Source of the DNA: CAYMUN01 sp964640775
Lineage (GTDB): Bacteria; Patescibacteriota; Saccharimonadia; Saccharimonadales; UBA4665
Assembly: GCA_964640775.1 (NCBI GenBank)
Contig: CAZXIT010000005.1
Span: 1-28,944 of the forward strand
Direction of reading: 5' to 3'
DNA length: 28,944 nucleotides
Made by a program: the position numbers and the translations under genes. Position 1 is the first letter of the stretch. Each line of letters opens with the position of its first letter. The notes beneath the pieces were generated by a model. It was given only the letters and a program-made list of their open reading frames with translations. It did no database searches and was not told where the DNA came from. This document shows positions 14,259 through 22,323 of this stretch, piece after piece.

Positions 14259-14860
14259 GCGAGGGCTGATCGAGCCCTTCGTTTAAAGAGGCCGCGGCGA
14301 ACGGGCTTTGCCGGCTCTTCCTGGTGAGCGGTCGCTTGGTGAATGGCGTAGTCAAGCAATTCGGCGGTGGTTTTGGGTTTGCGGTCATGCGAGCTGGGCC
14401 GCGGTTTAGGTGCTGCTGGATGAGTGGCAGTCTGGCTGGCGGGAGTTGACAAGCTGCCTCCGAAAAGATCCGATGAGAAGCGGCTGACCAGCTGGCTTTT
14501 GTTGATATGCTTGGCGTGTTCGAGACGCTGCATATCCAGGCGTCTGACGGAAGGCTTCACCTGTACGTCGCCAAATGGCTGGCTGGTGAGATGTCCCTGG
14601 GCTTTGACCGCCTGCCGGTGGCTAGGCAGCGGCTTTTTGACCGCCCGCCGCATCAGTGTATGTGCCGGCTTAGGGCTGTGGGCTGCCGTATGCTGGGCTG
14701 GCTTCCTGGCAGCCGGCTTTTTGGCCGCCACACTGGACGAGCTGGCTCTCGGCTTGACCGCAGTTTGCTGCTGGTGATGACTGGCGGCTGAACCTAGCAG
14801 ATCTCCGGTCTTAGTGTCGTAGTGTTTTCCGTTGATGATAATGATGTCTTTTTTGCTCAC
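14255..14860 (-). CDS. Basic, disordered Lys/Ala/Pro/His-rich protein coupled to gltX
   Basis: 201 aa. It opens with a short ordered-looking segment (KKDIIIINGKHYDTKTGDLL), then becomes low-complexity Ala, Pro, His, Ser and Lys (KKPAARKPAQH). A possible helical motif lies at ~108-135 (RLDMQRLEHAKHINKSQLV), and it ends very basic (RRGLFKRRARSALA). No membrane segment. Strong positive charge suggests nucleic-acid or ribosome binding, but I do not recognise a family. The start is GTG at 14860, chosen because GAGG sits 6 bases upstream. Stop TGA overlaps the gltX ATG. A promoter TTGCCC-17-TAAGAT lies roughly 35-60 bases upstream. Confidence 0.78.
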   Translation of the reverse strand: MSKKDIIIINGKHYDTKTGDLLGSAASHHQQQTAVKPRASSSSVAAKKPAARKPAQHTAAHSPKPAHTLMRRAVKKPLPSHRQAVKAQGHLTSQPFGDVQVKPSVRRLDMQRLEHAKHINKSQLVSRFSSDLFGGSLSTPASQTATHPAAPKPRPSSHDRKPKTTAELLDYAIHQATAHQEEPAKPVRRGLFKRRARSALA

Positions 14861-14954
14861 GGCGGGCCTCGTATTGATTTTTGCTAGCTATACGGTTATC
14901 TTAACCCCTCTTGTGCTCTAGGGCAAGTCAATTCATACTATCCTAGACCATACT

Positions 14955-16436
14955 ATGGATTTTCTTGACGCAAAAAAACAGCTCCAACACCGTATCATGC
15001 TCTATTTGGGCTATGTGCTCATCGCTATTGCGATTGTTATTGGCACCGTTGTGCTGGTCTATCAGGCGTACGGTTTCGGGCTTGCCAAAAATGGCACAGT
15101 CATTCAAAATGGCCTGCTGTTTTTCTCCAGCCAGCCCCATCCTGCTGTCATATATGTCAACGGCAAGCCGCAAAGCGCTCGGACCAATGTCCGCCTGTCG
15201 CTGCCTGCCGGCATTTACAGCGTACAGCTCAAGCGTGACGGCTATCGTGACTGGCAGCGCAAAATTGAATTGGACGGGGGCAGCGTCGAGCACTTTGATT
15301 ACCCATTTTTACTCCCCCAAAAATTAATTACCAAACCAGTGCAGAATTATACCGTTTCACCCCAGCTGGCCACTCAAAGCCCTGACCGCCGCTGGCTGCT
15401 GGTCTCGCAGCCGGCTTCCCTCGCAACCCTGTCGGTGCGCGACATGAAAAATCCGACAAAACCGGCGGCCAATATTAGTTTGCCGGCCAGCGTGCTCAGC
15501 AAAGCGGCGGCCAGTGAAAGCTGGCAGCTCGGCGAGTGGGCAGATGATAATCAGCACGTCTTGCTGCAGCATATCTTTGATGGCAAAACTGAATTTATCC
15601 TATTGGATCGCAGCAGCCCTGATCTGTCACTTAACCTGAGCCAAACACTATCAGTGAACCCAGCAAAAATTACCTTGAAAGATAAAAAATACGACCAATA
15701 TTACATCTACAATGCTGCCGATCAAAATCTGCAGACTGCCACGCTGAAATCGCCGGCTCCGACGGCGCTGCTGAGTCATATCCTCGCCTACCAATCATAT
15801 GGCGACAACACTCTGCTCTATGCTACTGACAGTGATGCTCCAGCCGGCAAAGTGCTCGTCAAGCTGGCTGTGGGCAGCCAGACCTACCCGATACGCAGCC
15901 TGCCCAGCCGGAGCACGTATCTGCTGGATCTGACCAAATATAGCGGCACGTTCTATGTGGTCGCCGGGGCTGCGGCGAGCGATAAAGCCTATATCTACAA
16001 AGATCCAGTCGGCCAGCTGCATAATGACAGCAAGCACGCTGTCTCCCCGGTGCAAGTCCTGCATGTACCGACGCCGAACTATGTGAGTTTTTCCAGCAAC
16101 GCCCAGTTTATTATGGTCGAAAGCGGCACTAAATTTGGCGTGTACGATATTGAGAATAAGACCGGCTACAACTATACGCGTTCCGAGGTGCTCGACGCCC
16201 CCCAAGCGCACGCCAGCTGGATGGATGGGCATCGTCTAGCGTATGTCAGCCTAGGCAAGCTCCAGATCTTTGATTATGATGACACGAATCGCCAGGCGCT
16301 TGTCCCGGCCAGCAGCAGCTTCATGCCCTTCTTTGCCCCCAATTACAAGTTTGTCGACGTACTAGCCCCAGCTGCTGCGGCGGCCAATCAGCTGGATCTG
16401 GCTGAGACGGCGCTGCTTATTCCGGCCGATCAGTAG
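14955..16436 (+). CDS. Membrane-anchored PEGA-domain protein with beta-propeller-like outer domain
   Basis: 493 aa. One N-terminal membrane helix (~16-38). Residues ~62-115 form a PEGA-like domain (VIYVNGKP ... LPAGIYSVQLKRDGYRDW). Residues ~130-490 are rich in short beta strands with repeated SPDRRWLL / SSNAQFIMV / SWMDGHRLAYVS patterns typical of propeller blades. PEGA domains are surface modules of uncertain role; such proteins are common in Gram-positive-like CPR cells. No enzyme motif is seen. The ATG at 14955 lies 10 bases after TATCCT (14939-14944), so the leader would be very short. Convergent with the sortase, 11 bases apart. Confidence 0.83.
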   Translation: MDFLDAKKQLQHRIMLYLGYVLIAIAIVIGTVVLVYQAYGFGLAKNGTVIQNGLLFFSSQPHPAVIYVNGKPQSARTNVRLSLPAGIYSVQLKRDGYRDWQRKIELDGGSVEHFDYPFLLPQKLITKPVQNYTVSPQLATQSPDRRWLLVSQPASLATLSVRDMKNPTKPAANISLPASVLSKAAASESWQLGEWADDNQHVLLQHIFDGKTEFILLDRSSPDLSLNLSQTLSVNPAKITLKDKKYDQYYIYNAADQNLQTATLKSPAPTALLSHILAYQSYGDNTLLYATDSDAPAGKVLVKLAVGSQTYPIRSLPSRSTYLLDLTKYSGTFYVVAGAAASDKAYIYKDPVGQLHNDSKHAVSPVQVLHVPTPNYVSFSSNAQFIMVESGTKFGVYDIENKTGYNYTRSEVLDAPQAHASWMDGHRLAYVSLGKLQIFDYDDTNRQALVPASSSFMPFFAPNYKFVDVLAPAAAAANQLDLAETALLIPADQ

Positions 16437-16447
16437 CCCTAGTTTGC

Positions 16448-17785
16448 CTAGTCTTTCTTGTTTATCCAGCGCAGGATCCAAAGGACAGTGGCAATTGGTA
16501 CGACCACTTCCAGAACTTTGCCCGAGGCGCTCTTGAGCAGTTTGCCCAGCAGCGTTGGGCCGTTGCCTGGCAGGGCTGGCGGCGAGGCGGTCTCCGAACT
16601 GCCGGCTGCCGGTGCTGCCGCTGCCGGAGCATTACCTGCTGGATCAGGGCTGATTTGCTGTCCGACAACTACTAGCCGATGCAAGCTGGTACCGGGGGGG
16701 TCGCAAGTGATGAGCGTCGCGGTAGCGGTCTGGCCAGGTACCGGACCCAGTACGCCGACTTGCGAGGGCTCGACAATTGTGCGGCTGATGACCTTGTAGG
16801 CATACACCTTGCCATTGTAGCTGAGGTAGAATGTGTCCCCCGGCACCAGAGTATGCAGCAGTACGAAAGCGAATTTATACTTGCCCTTATTAAAGATGTT
16901 GTTGCTGCTGTGGCCAAAAAAAGCGGCGTTGCCAGCCTGGCCGGGCATTGCGGTGGTCGGATAGTGCACGATGCCGCTTTCCAGCGCGTTTTCAATGATC
17001 GCTTCATTGGTCGAGGTCTGGGTATAGTCGGCCGGTATCTCGACATTAATTTTCGGAATAATTACCTCAGGAATGTTATTGGCGGCCACGCTGCTGCTGC
17101 TGACGATTAGCGGCGTTGCGGCGGTTACCCGGCTGGGCTGGATAAAGGGCGCTATGATAACTTCGTTAAAAAATCCGAATAGAAAAATAATGACCACAAT
17201 CAGGCCCATGCCCAGGCCAAACAGCAGTGACTGCAGGTGGTGTTTAGGATTCAGCTGGCCGCCGGCTGTGACAGTGTGGCGAATAGCCGCCTGCACTTCT
17301 TTAGGGCTGCGGACATCTCGTAGTTTCGGCGCTTTGCTCTTCGCCGCTGCGGCATTGCGCAGGCCGGCTTTTTGATTTTTGTGGCTGGCTAGCTTCTGGG
17401 CTTGATTGGCTGCTGCCGGAATCGGCTGGGCGTGGCGGGTCATCAGCGACTGGCTGTCATAAAACTCCTGCCAGACGACGTGTTTTTCGCTGTCAGGCAA
17501 CGCCTCGTAATACTTATGCCACTCGGTTTGGATTGTCGCCAGATCTTTGCCGGATGAGCCCAGTCCGTACATAAATTGCTGGTGCTTGCTGCGCTGGTCC
17601 ACCTCAGCCGCCTCGGCGAGTTCCTGGGTAGCCTCAGGCTCCTCAGAGTAAATGTGCACCAGTTTGGCACGAATAACATCAGAAGCCAGATTGGCATCGG
17701 CGCTGCTGGCAGGCTCATTGGCTGCCGGAAGTGACAAATCGTCGAGATCGTCAGCGCCGTGGGGATCAAACGTATTCGTGGCCAT
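16448..17785 (-). CDS. Sortase (class E-like) with long cytoplasmic N-terminus and C-terminal membrane helix
   Basis: 445 aa. A cytoplasmic N-terminus of ~185 residues, acidic first then basic, precedes a membrane helix (~187-210). The sortase fold spans ~235-380 with the catalytic triad H292 (FFGHSS), C361 (LITCDPPGT) and R370 (HRLVVVG). A Pro/Ala linker leads to a second membrane helix (~424-441). Sortases join surface proteins bearing an LPXTG-like signal to the envelope by transpeptidation. No protein in this window has a clear sorting signal, so substrates are elsewhere. The ATG at 17785 follows TATACT by 9 bases; GAGGGG in between could be a Shine-Dalgarno only if the transcript starts very early. 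Confidence 0.92.
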   Translation of the reverse strand: MATNTFDPHGADDLDDLSLPAANEPASSADANLASDVIRAKLVHIYSEEPEATQELAEAAEVDQRSKHQQFMYGLGSSGKDLATIQTEWHKYYEALPDSEKHVVWQEFYDSQSLMTRHAQPIPAAANQAQKLASHKNQKAGLRNAAAAKSKAPKLRDVRSPKEVQAAIRHTVTAGGQLNPKHHLQSLLFGLGMGLIVVIIFLFGFFNEVIIAPFIQPSRVTAATPLIVSSSSVAANNIPEVIIPKINVEIPADYTQTSTNEAIIENALESGIVHYPTTAMPGQAGNAAFFGHSSNNIFNKGKYKFAFVLLHTLVPGDTFYLSYNGKVYAYKVISRTIVEPSQVGVLGPVPGQTATATLITCDPPGTSLHRLVVVGQQISPDPAGNAPAAAAPAAGSSETASPPALPGNGPTLLGKLLKSASGKVLEVVVPIATVLWILRWINKKD

Positions 17786-17794
17786 AGCCCCTCA

Positions 17795-17807
17795 AGTATA
17801 GTACAAT
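17795..17807. promoter_or_regulatory. Overlapping divergent -10 boxes: sortase (minus) and tRNA-Leu (plus)
   Basis: Minus TATACT (17800-17795) serves the sortase. Plus TATAGT (17797-17802) or TACAAT (17802-17807) could serve tRNA-Leu, 35-40 bases further on. Only one polymerase could occupy the site at a time. Confidence 0.4.
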
Positions 17808-17841
17808 TACCCCTTGTAGCCTACCGGCGTCAGGCTTCCGC

Positions 17842-17926
17842 GGGCGAGTGGCGGAATTGGTATACGCGCACGACTCAAAATCGTGTTCCTTACGGATTGA
17901 GGGTTCGATTCCCTCCTCGCCCACCA
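17842..17926 (+). tRNA. tRNA-Leu(CAA), CCA encoded
   Basis: Acceptor GGGCGAG pairs with CTCGCCC. The anticodon stem CACGA/TCGTG encloses CTCAAAA with anticodon CAA at 17876-17878. The long variable arm (around GTTCCTTACGGAT) marks a class II tRNA. The T arm GAGGG-TTCGATT-CCCTC is perfect. Discriminator A17923 and encoded CCA 17924-17926. It ends 1 base before the stop codon of the convergent methyltransferase. Confidence 0.97.
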
Positions 17927-17927
17927 T

Positions 17928-18629
17928 TTATTTGATCCTCTTCCGCGCAAACGCAATATATGACGGCGACCCGATCAGCAGGCTTTCTTTGGGTTTGATG
18001 GCGTACGGCGCAGCAACGCGCTCCCAGTCGGGATTGCGGCTGGTCAAAAAACCATCCGCCCCTTGAAGCGCAAAATTACTAAGTCTTAACAAGCCGTAGA
18101 GCAGGCTGATATCTAGCGGCGTGATAGTCTCCAAAATTGTCAGCTGCCCGTCATCTTTTAAGACCCGGCTGGCTTCCTCGAAGAGCCGCTGCAGGGTGAT
18201 TAAGTCTGCGGCCGTTTTGGCCTCCGGCCGCCCTATCCTGCCGCCTGCTTCCCATGCCTGATTGCGAGTATCCCGCAGATATTTGTGACGGGCACGGTCA
18301 ATGATGGGCTCGCCGGCGACATTTGCAAACAATACTTCGTCTGCCGAGTGATCGGGCAGTGGCAAGGCTTCCCCGCTCCACTGCAGGAATTCGGCATTGC
18401 AGTCGCCAGCAATGCCAGCGCTGTCGTAGCGCTTGCGTACAGAATCGGCCGCATTGCCGCGGCCATATAGGTCCTGAAAGCCGAGATCTACCCCAATGTA
18501 CTGATCATCACCGGTAAATTTCATAGCGCCTATTTTTGGGACTGGATTCGGCCCGCAGCCGACTTCGACAAATACGCGTCCGGCTGTTCTCTCGGGGTAA
18601 AACGGCTTAACGCCAGCTCGCTCGCTCAT
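17928..18629 (-). CDS. Class I SAM-dependent methyltransferase-like protein
   Basis: 233 aa. Motif I FVEVGCGPNPVP (~20-31) is the SAM-binding glycine loop. An acidic strand end (YIGVDLG) fits motif II, and LPLPDHSADEVLFANV fits the motif III/IV region of Methyltransf_11-type enzymes. RVLKDDGQLTI matches the later conserved strand. Substrate is unknown. The ATG at 18629 lies 6 bases after an extended -10 TGTTACAAT with TTTACA 17 bases further up, so it should be leaderless. Divergent from the CPBP-like gene. Confidence 0.82.
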   Translation of the reverse strand: MSERAGVKPFYPERTAGRVFVEVGCGPNPVPKIGAMKFTGDDQYIGVDLGFQDLYGRGNAADSVRKRYDSAGIAGDCNAEFLQWSGEALPLPDHSADEVLFANVAGEPIIDRARHKYLRDTRNQAWEAGGRIGRPEAKTAADLITLQRLFEEASRVLKDDGQLTILETITPLDISLLYGLLRLSNFALQGADGFLTSRNPDWERVAAPYAIKPKESLLIGSPSYIAFARKRIK

Positions 18630-18635
18630 ATACTA

Positions 18636-18664
18636 ATTGTAACATAATTTAGCCTGTATGTAAA
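18636..18664 (-). promoter_or_regulatory. Promoter of the methyltransferase gene, leaderless
   Basis: TTTACA (18664-18659), 17-base spacer, TACAAT (18641-18636) preceded by TGT (extended -10). TACAAT ends 6 bases before the ATG at 18629. Confidence 0.6.
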
Positions 18665-18694
18665 TAATTATGAAAGCTGCAGCCGGTTGTTTAC

Positions 18695-18700
18695 TATAAA
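18695..18700 (+). promoter_or_regulatory. -10 box of the CPBP-like gene, leaderless
   Basis: TATAAA ends 6 bases before the ATG at 18707. No convincing -35 is seen. Confidence 0.45.
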
Positions 18701-18706
18701 ATAAGC

Positions 18707-19528
18707 ATGAAGAAATTCGCACTGATGACCGCTGATGACCAAACCGCACCATTTAGATTTATCAGTCTGGGACTGCTGCTGGCGGCAGCCGTCAGCTTGA
18801 TTGGCTTGCAGCTCAAACCAGGCGGCTGGGCAGTTTTGGCGGTATCGACGGCTAGTTTGCTGCTGGCGGACCGGCAGTATGCTAAAGACCTGCTGCTCGT
18901 TAACCTCTCGGTAGGGATTATCGGCTTAACACCGATCACCACCGATATCAGCTATGGCCATTTTGCACTGATGAGCAGCACCCTAAGTGCCTCTATAGCA
19001 ATTCCGTATCTTGTCTCGCGGTTTGTATATAAGGATCGCCGGATTCGCTTTCCGTTTCATCACGGCCGCAAGTGGTACAAAAAAGAAGTCGCCTATATCG
19101 TCTTTGCCGGGCTCATGGCTTATCTCATACTGCCGTTCTATTTGACCAGCACTGGCGCCTATCATAACTGGCCGTCAGGCACCGATACCAGCAGTATCGT
19201 CCGGCTATTTATTGGCACCAATGCGCTTGGCATCTGGGATGAGCTGTTTTTTATCGGCGTAGTTTTTGGCCTGCTTCGAAACTACTTCTCTTTCATCTGG
19301 GCTAACCTGTTTCAGGCTGTCTTGTGGACATCGTTTTTGTACGAGCTGGGTTTTATTGGCTGGGGTCCAATCGCGGTCTTCCTGTTTGCCCTGCTGCAGG
19401 GCGCAGTTTTTAGGCGTACCGAGTCGCTGCTATACATCGTCACGATTCACCTCAGCGTCGATTTTTTCCTATTTTTATCGCTGATTCATGCCCACCATTC
19501 ACAGCTGATTCCCATTTTCCTGACCTAG
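18707..19528 (+). CDS. Polytopic membrane protein, CPBP/Abi-like intramembrane protease family (degenerate motifs)
   Basis: 273 aa with about seven hydrophobic helices. Three positions recall the CPBP (CAAX protease and bacteriocin-processing) motifs: WDELFFIG where the family has EExxxR, ANLFQAVLW where it has FxxxH, and TIHLSVDFF where it has HxxxN/D. The first Glu is Asp and the motif 2 His is absent, so protease activity is uncertain. Family members process prenylated proteins or peptides or have no known substrate. The gene is single, divergent from the methyltransferase and ends 4 bases before the convergent TauE-like stop. Confidence 0.65.
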   Translation: MKKFALMTADDQTAPFRFISLGLLLAAAVSLIGLQLKPGGWAVLAVSTASLLLADRQYAKDLLLVNLSVGIIGLTPITTDISYGHFALMSSTLSASIAIPYLVSRFVYKDRRIRFPFHHGRKWYKKEVAYIVFAGLMAYLILPFYLTSTGAYHNWPSGTDTSSIVRLFIGTNALGIWDELFFIGVVFGLLRNYFSFIWANLFQAVLWTSFLYELGFIGWGPIAVFLFALLQGAVFRRTESLLYIVTIHLSVDFFLFLSLIHAHHSQLIPIFLT

Positions 19529-19532
19529 GTGA

Positions 19533-20270
19533 TTAGCCGAACAGCAGCTGCAGGGCCAGTAAGACACTCGTCGCAGCGAACAGGTTAATGATGAATTTAT
19601 TGCCTTTTTTGACAGCAATGTGGGCGCCGATAAAACCACCGGCAAACGAAGTAAGCAGCATCACCATCCCAAACCTGTAATCAACCAGCCCAACGGCTAT
19701 ATATGTCACCAGGCTGACGGTGGCGACAGTCAGTTGAACGGCTCGGCGGGTGGCGCTGGCTACTAAAGCAGTCATACCAAAGCAGCAGACGAGGATCACC
19801 ATCTGAAGGCTGCCTGCCCCCGAACCTAGGGCAACCTGCAGGAAAATACCGGCCAGCATCAAGATGAGTCCAATAATTTTCATCCAGCGGCCACGCGGCC
19901 GAGTGGTGAGCCCCATATTTCGAACATAAAGCATTGGTATGCCAACAGCTACTATCACGAGGCCCATAAGTTTTTGCAGCAGTTCCGAGTGGCTGCTAAA
20001 GTGCGCCAGTGTCAGACTGCCGCCCAGCGCACCAACTGCACCGAGAAGTGAAAAAATTATTACTGTTCGCTTGTCGGTGATTTTCTCTTTGAAAAACCGG
20101 CTGCTAGCACCAGCTGAAAGGCCGAAGCCGCCAAATTTGGCGGTGGCAATTGCCGAGGCTGGCGACAACCCCAAGATGACCATAAGCGGTGCCGAGACCA
20201 AGCCGCCCCCGCCTCCAGCAGCTCCGCTTAAAATAGCTGCCAAAAAATTTACGAAGCCAAAAATTAGCAA
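19533..20270 (-). CDS. TauE/SafE-family sulfite/organosulfonate exporter-like membrane protein
   Basis: 245 aa with ~7-8 membrane helices. The first repeat SGAAGGGGGLVSAPLMVILGLSPASAIATAK is characteristic of TauE/SafE (Gly-rich loop then PxxAxATxK-like). The second half ALVASATRRAVQLTVATVSLVTYIAVG is the matching inverted repeat. Family members export sulfite, sulfoacetate or similar anions; the substrate here is unknown. The only in-frame standard start is TTG at 20270, but the strong AAGGAG (20290-20285) lies 14 bases upstream, which is too far, and sits 5 bases before an in-frame ATC at 20279. Either spacing is long or a rare start is used. Confidence 0.88.
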   Translation of the reverse strand: MLIFGFVNFLAAILSGAAGGGGGLVSAPLMVILGLSPASAIATAKFGGFGLSAGASSRFFKEKITDKRTVIIFSLLGAVGALGGSLTLAHFSSHSELLQKLMGLVIVAVGIPMLYVRNMGLTTRPRGRWMKIIGLILMLAGIFLQVALGSGAGSLQMVILVCCFGMTALVASATRRAVQLTVATVSLVTYIAVGLVDYRFGMVMLLTSFAGGFIGAHIAVKKGNKFIINLFAATSVLLALQLLFG

Positions 20271-20324
20271 ATGTCTGATGCTTGCTCCTTGCCCAAAATG
20301 CCTAGTTGTGTACGCGTGGACTTA

Positions 20325-20330
20325 AGTATA
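20325..20330 (-). promoter_or_regulatory. -10 box of the TauE-like gene
   Basis: TATACT on the minus strand; RNA would start near 20318, giving a ~45 nt leader that contains AAGGAG. This is one of the few first genes here with a real leader. Confidence 0.45.
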
Positions 20331-20395
20331 AACCACCCGTTAGGGCCAGCTAGAGTTTTTAGTTTAGCCGGTGTCTGTGTTTTAATGACAGCTAT

Positions 20396-21526
20396 ATGGA
20401 TGATCAAACAGAAAAATTAAAAGCTTATATCAAACAGCAGCTGCAGGCAGGGCTCCAGCCTGATGAAGTTGAGCAGCAGCTGCAGACCAGCGGCTGGCCG
20501 CCGGAAACGGCGCACCAGGCATTTTTGGCGGTCCAGGCCGGTATGGTGCCAGCTTCAATACAGGCCTCAACTCCGGCTGCGCCGGCTGCCAACCAGTCAG
20601 CCGTTCCTCCGCCGCAAGCCATCGGGACTGGCCGCGGCCGTATCAAGACCGGCTGGCTGCTGCTCAAGCAGAGCGCCCGTATCTTAAACGGCAATAGGTA
20701 CCTGTTGCGCTACCTGCTGATGACGTACGTGACGGTGATGATCGCCAGTATCATCTTTGTCGTTATCTTTATTGTTGGCCGAAATCTGTTCTTTGATCCC
20801 AATGCCGCTGACCCTAACTATGACTTAACACTGATCGGTATCCCGATAGTCTTCGCGAGCTACGTCGTGATATATTTCCTGGTTAATTACTATGCCGCCG
20901 CGCTGGCTGCCAATGTACTGCAGATTTTCTTGGGCAAAAGCGAGCCGTTTAGCGCCTACACCAAACTGGCGCGCTCCAAGGCGCCAGCCATCTTTATGTT
21001 CTCGCTGATTGAGGCCACGGTCGGCATGATCCTGCGCTTCCTAGTAGAGCGTATCCGGTTTGTGGGCTGGATCCTAGCCTGGCTGCTCGGTACAGCCTGG
21101 TCGCTGGGCACGATGTTTGTGCTGCCGATTATCGTAACTTCGGATACCAGCGCGCCAAGGGCCATAAAACAGTCAATTACCTTTTTTAAATCTACCTGGG
21201 GTGAAAATATCACGGCCAAAGTTACTGTCAATGCTCCGTTGTTCCTGATTAATCTGCTGGTCATCCTGATGTTCCTCCCCCTATTCTTCATAACCTTCTA
21301 TAATGGCACCGTGATTCTGGCGCTATTCCTGATAGTCATCTACGGCGTGATCCAGCTATCAATCGCCATTGTCGGCTCTTTTGCCAACAGCTTGATCAAC
21401 ATCTCACTGTTTTACTATGCTGCCTACCACCAGATACCACCTTCCTTTGACGCCGATTTGCTCAACCATGTGTTCGTCAAGAAAAAGCGGCGCTTGTTTG
21501 GCAAAAAAGACCCAGCAGCCAGCTAG
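20396..21526 (+). CDS. Polytopic membrane protein with N-terminal helical domain (DUF6159-like)
   Basis: 376 aa. Residues 1-50 form a helical mini-domain (LKAYIKQQLQAGLQPDEVEQQLQTSGWPP) that recurs in many CPR membrane proteins. A Pro/Ala linker (~51-80) follows, then about six membrane helices between ~102 and 350 and a basic end (KKKRRLFGKKD). The membrane part resembles DUF6159-type proteins of unknown function; this is a moderate-confidence impression. The ATG at 20396 lies 9 bases after TTTAAT (20381-20386). Its TAG stop shares the tetranucleotide CTAG with the stop of the convergent NnrD-like gene. Confidence 0.75.
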   Translation: MDDQTEKLKAYIKQQLQAGLQPDEVEQQLQTSGWPPETAHQAFLAVQAGMVPASIQASTPAAPAANQSAVPPPQAIGTGRGRIKTGWLLLKQSARILNGNRYLLRYLLMTYVTVMIASIIFVVIFIVGRNLFFDPNAADPNYDLTLIGIPIVFASYVVIYFLVNYYAAALAANVLQIFLGKSEPFSAYTKLARSKAPAIFMFSLIEATVGMILRFLVERIRFVGWILAWLLGTAWSLGTMFVLPIIVTSDTSAPRAIKQSITFFKSTWGENITAKVTVNAPLFLINLLVILMFLPLFFITFYNGTVILALFLIVIYGVIQLSIAIVGSFANSLINISLFYYAAYHQIPPSFDADLLNHVFVKKKRRLFGKKDPAAS

Positions 21527-22323
21527 GCCGCCGCGGCGGGTCTGTTGACGGCGGTCGTTAGGGCTGCAAATGGCTTGGCGGAGTTCTGAAGCCACCAGAC
21601 GCTGGCTGCAGCGGCCGTCCTAACGCGCCATACGGGCTGCTCGGCTGCGAGTTTGGTGGTGCTGACCTGGCCTCGCACAGAGACTAGTATCGTTTCCAAG
21701 TGCTTGACGATGATGGCCGCCTGATGCTGGCTGGTAAAGTCGTGCAGGGCGCCTACCAGCCGCAAAAAGTCCATATCAAAGGTAAAAGCTGTCCCGAAGC
21801 GGGCACTGGCAGCCAATTTTTGCAGCTGGGCGAAGCTGAGTACCAACAGCGTGTCTTTACGCTGCAGCAGCATCTCCGGGGCTTTTGTGAAGTAGTCCAG
21901 CGCGTCTTGGGTGAGGGTTAAGCGGCCCGGAAACTTGGCAAGCAGCTGCTCGAGGAGGATGGCGGTTTCAGAGTTGCGCCCGAAATCTCCGGCGAGCAGC
22001 ACCCCGTCAGCCCAGCCGCCCATAGCCAGTAATTCGGCCAGCGCTTTTTGGCTAAAGCTGCCGCTCGGCGTGCTGGGAGCGTACTCGCCGGCTTCAAAAA
22101 TACGGCCGACAGTCTTTTGCAGGCTATCCGGCAGAGCCGCCCTGGCAGTACCGATGCCGGCTGTCACGGCTGTGCTGTAAGCTTCGGCAGCGGCCGCAAA
22201 ACCATGGGCGTTGCCTCCGACGATCAAGAGCTTCCCAGCCTGCTTTTTGTGTTCCGGCCGGCTCCACAGCAGGTCGGGAAACAGCGGCTGTTCAGCGGTT
22301 TGTTTGTGCCAGTAGTCGAGCAT
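21523..22323 (-). CDS. NAD(P)H-hydrate dehydratase-like protein (YjeF C-terminal fold), probably lacking the catalytic motif
   Basis: 266 aa. The ribokinase-like fold of ADP-dependent NAD(P)H-hydrate dehydratase (NnrD) is recognisable: KLLIVGGNAHGFAAAAEAYSTAVTAGIGTA, then WADGVLLAGDFGRNSET (acceptor loop, VIGPGLGR in active enzymes) and TLTQDALDYF. The near-invariant C-terminal GxGD loop, whose Asp is the catalytic base, is not present; the aligned stretch is VRTAAAASVWWLQ. It may be a pseudoenzyme or use another chemistry. It is last in a five-gene overlapping run: its ATG lies 32 bases inside the 3' end of the alpha/beta hydrolase-like gene. Confidence 0.7.
   Translation of the reverse strand: MLDYWHKQTAEQPLFPDLLWSRPEHKKQAGKLLIVGGNAHGFAAAAEAYSTAVTAGIGTARAALPDSLQKTVGRIFEAGEYAPSTPSGSFSQKALAELLAMGGWADGVLLAGDFGRNSETAILLEQLLAKFPGRLTLTQDALDYFTKAPEMLLQRKDTLLVLSFAQLQKLAASARFGTAFTFDMDFLRLVGALHDFTSQHQAAIIVKHLETILVSVRGQVSTTKLAAEQPVWRVRTAAAASVWWLQNSAKPFAALTTAVNRPAAAA

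Noticed and set aside
16448..16720. LPGNG in the sortase linker as a possible self-sorting signal
   Set aside because: It does not match LPXTG and is followed by a linker, not directly by a helix and basic tail in the usual spacing.
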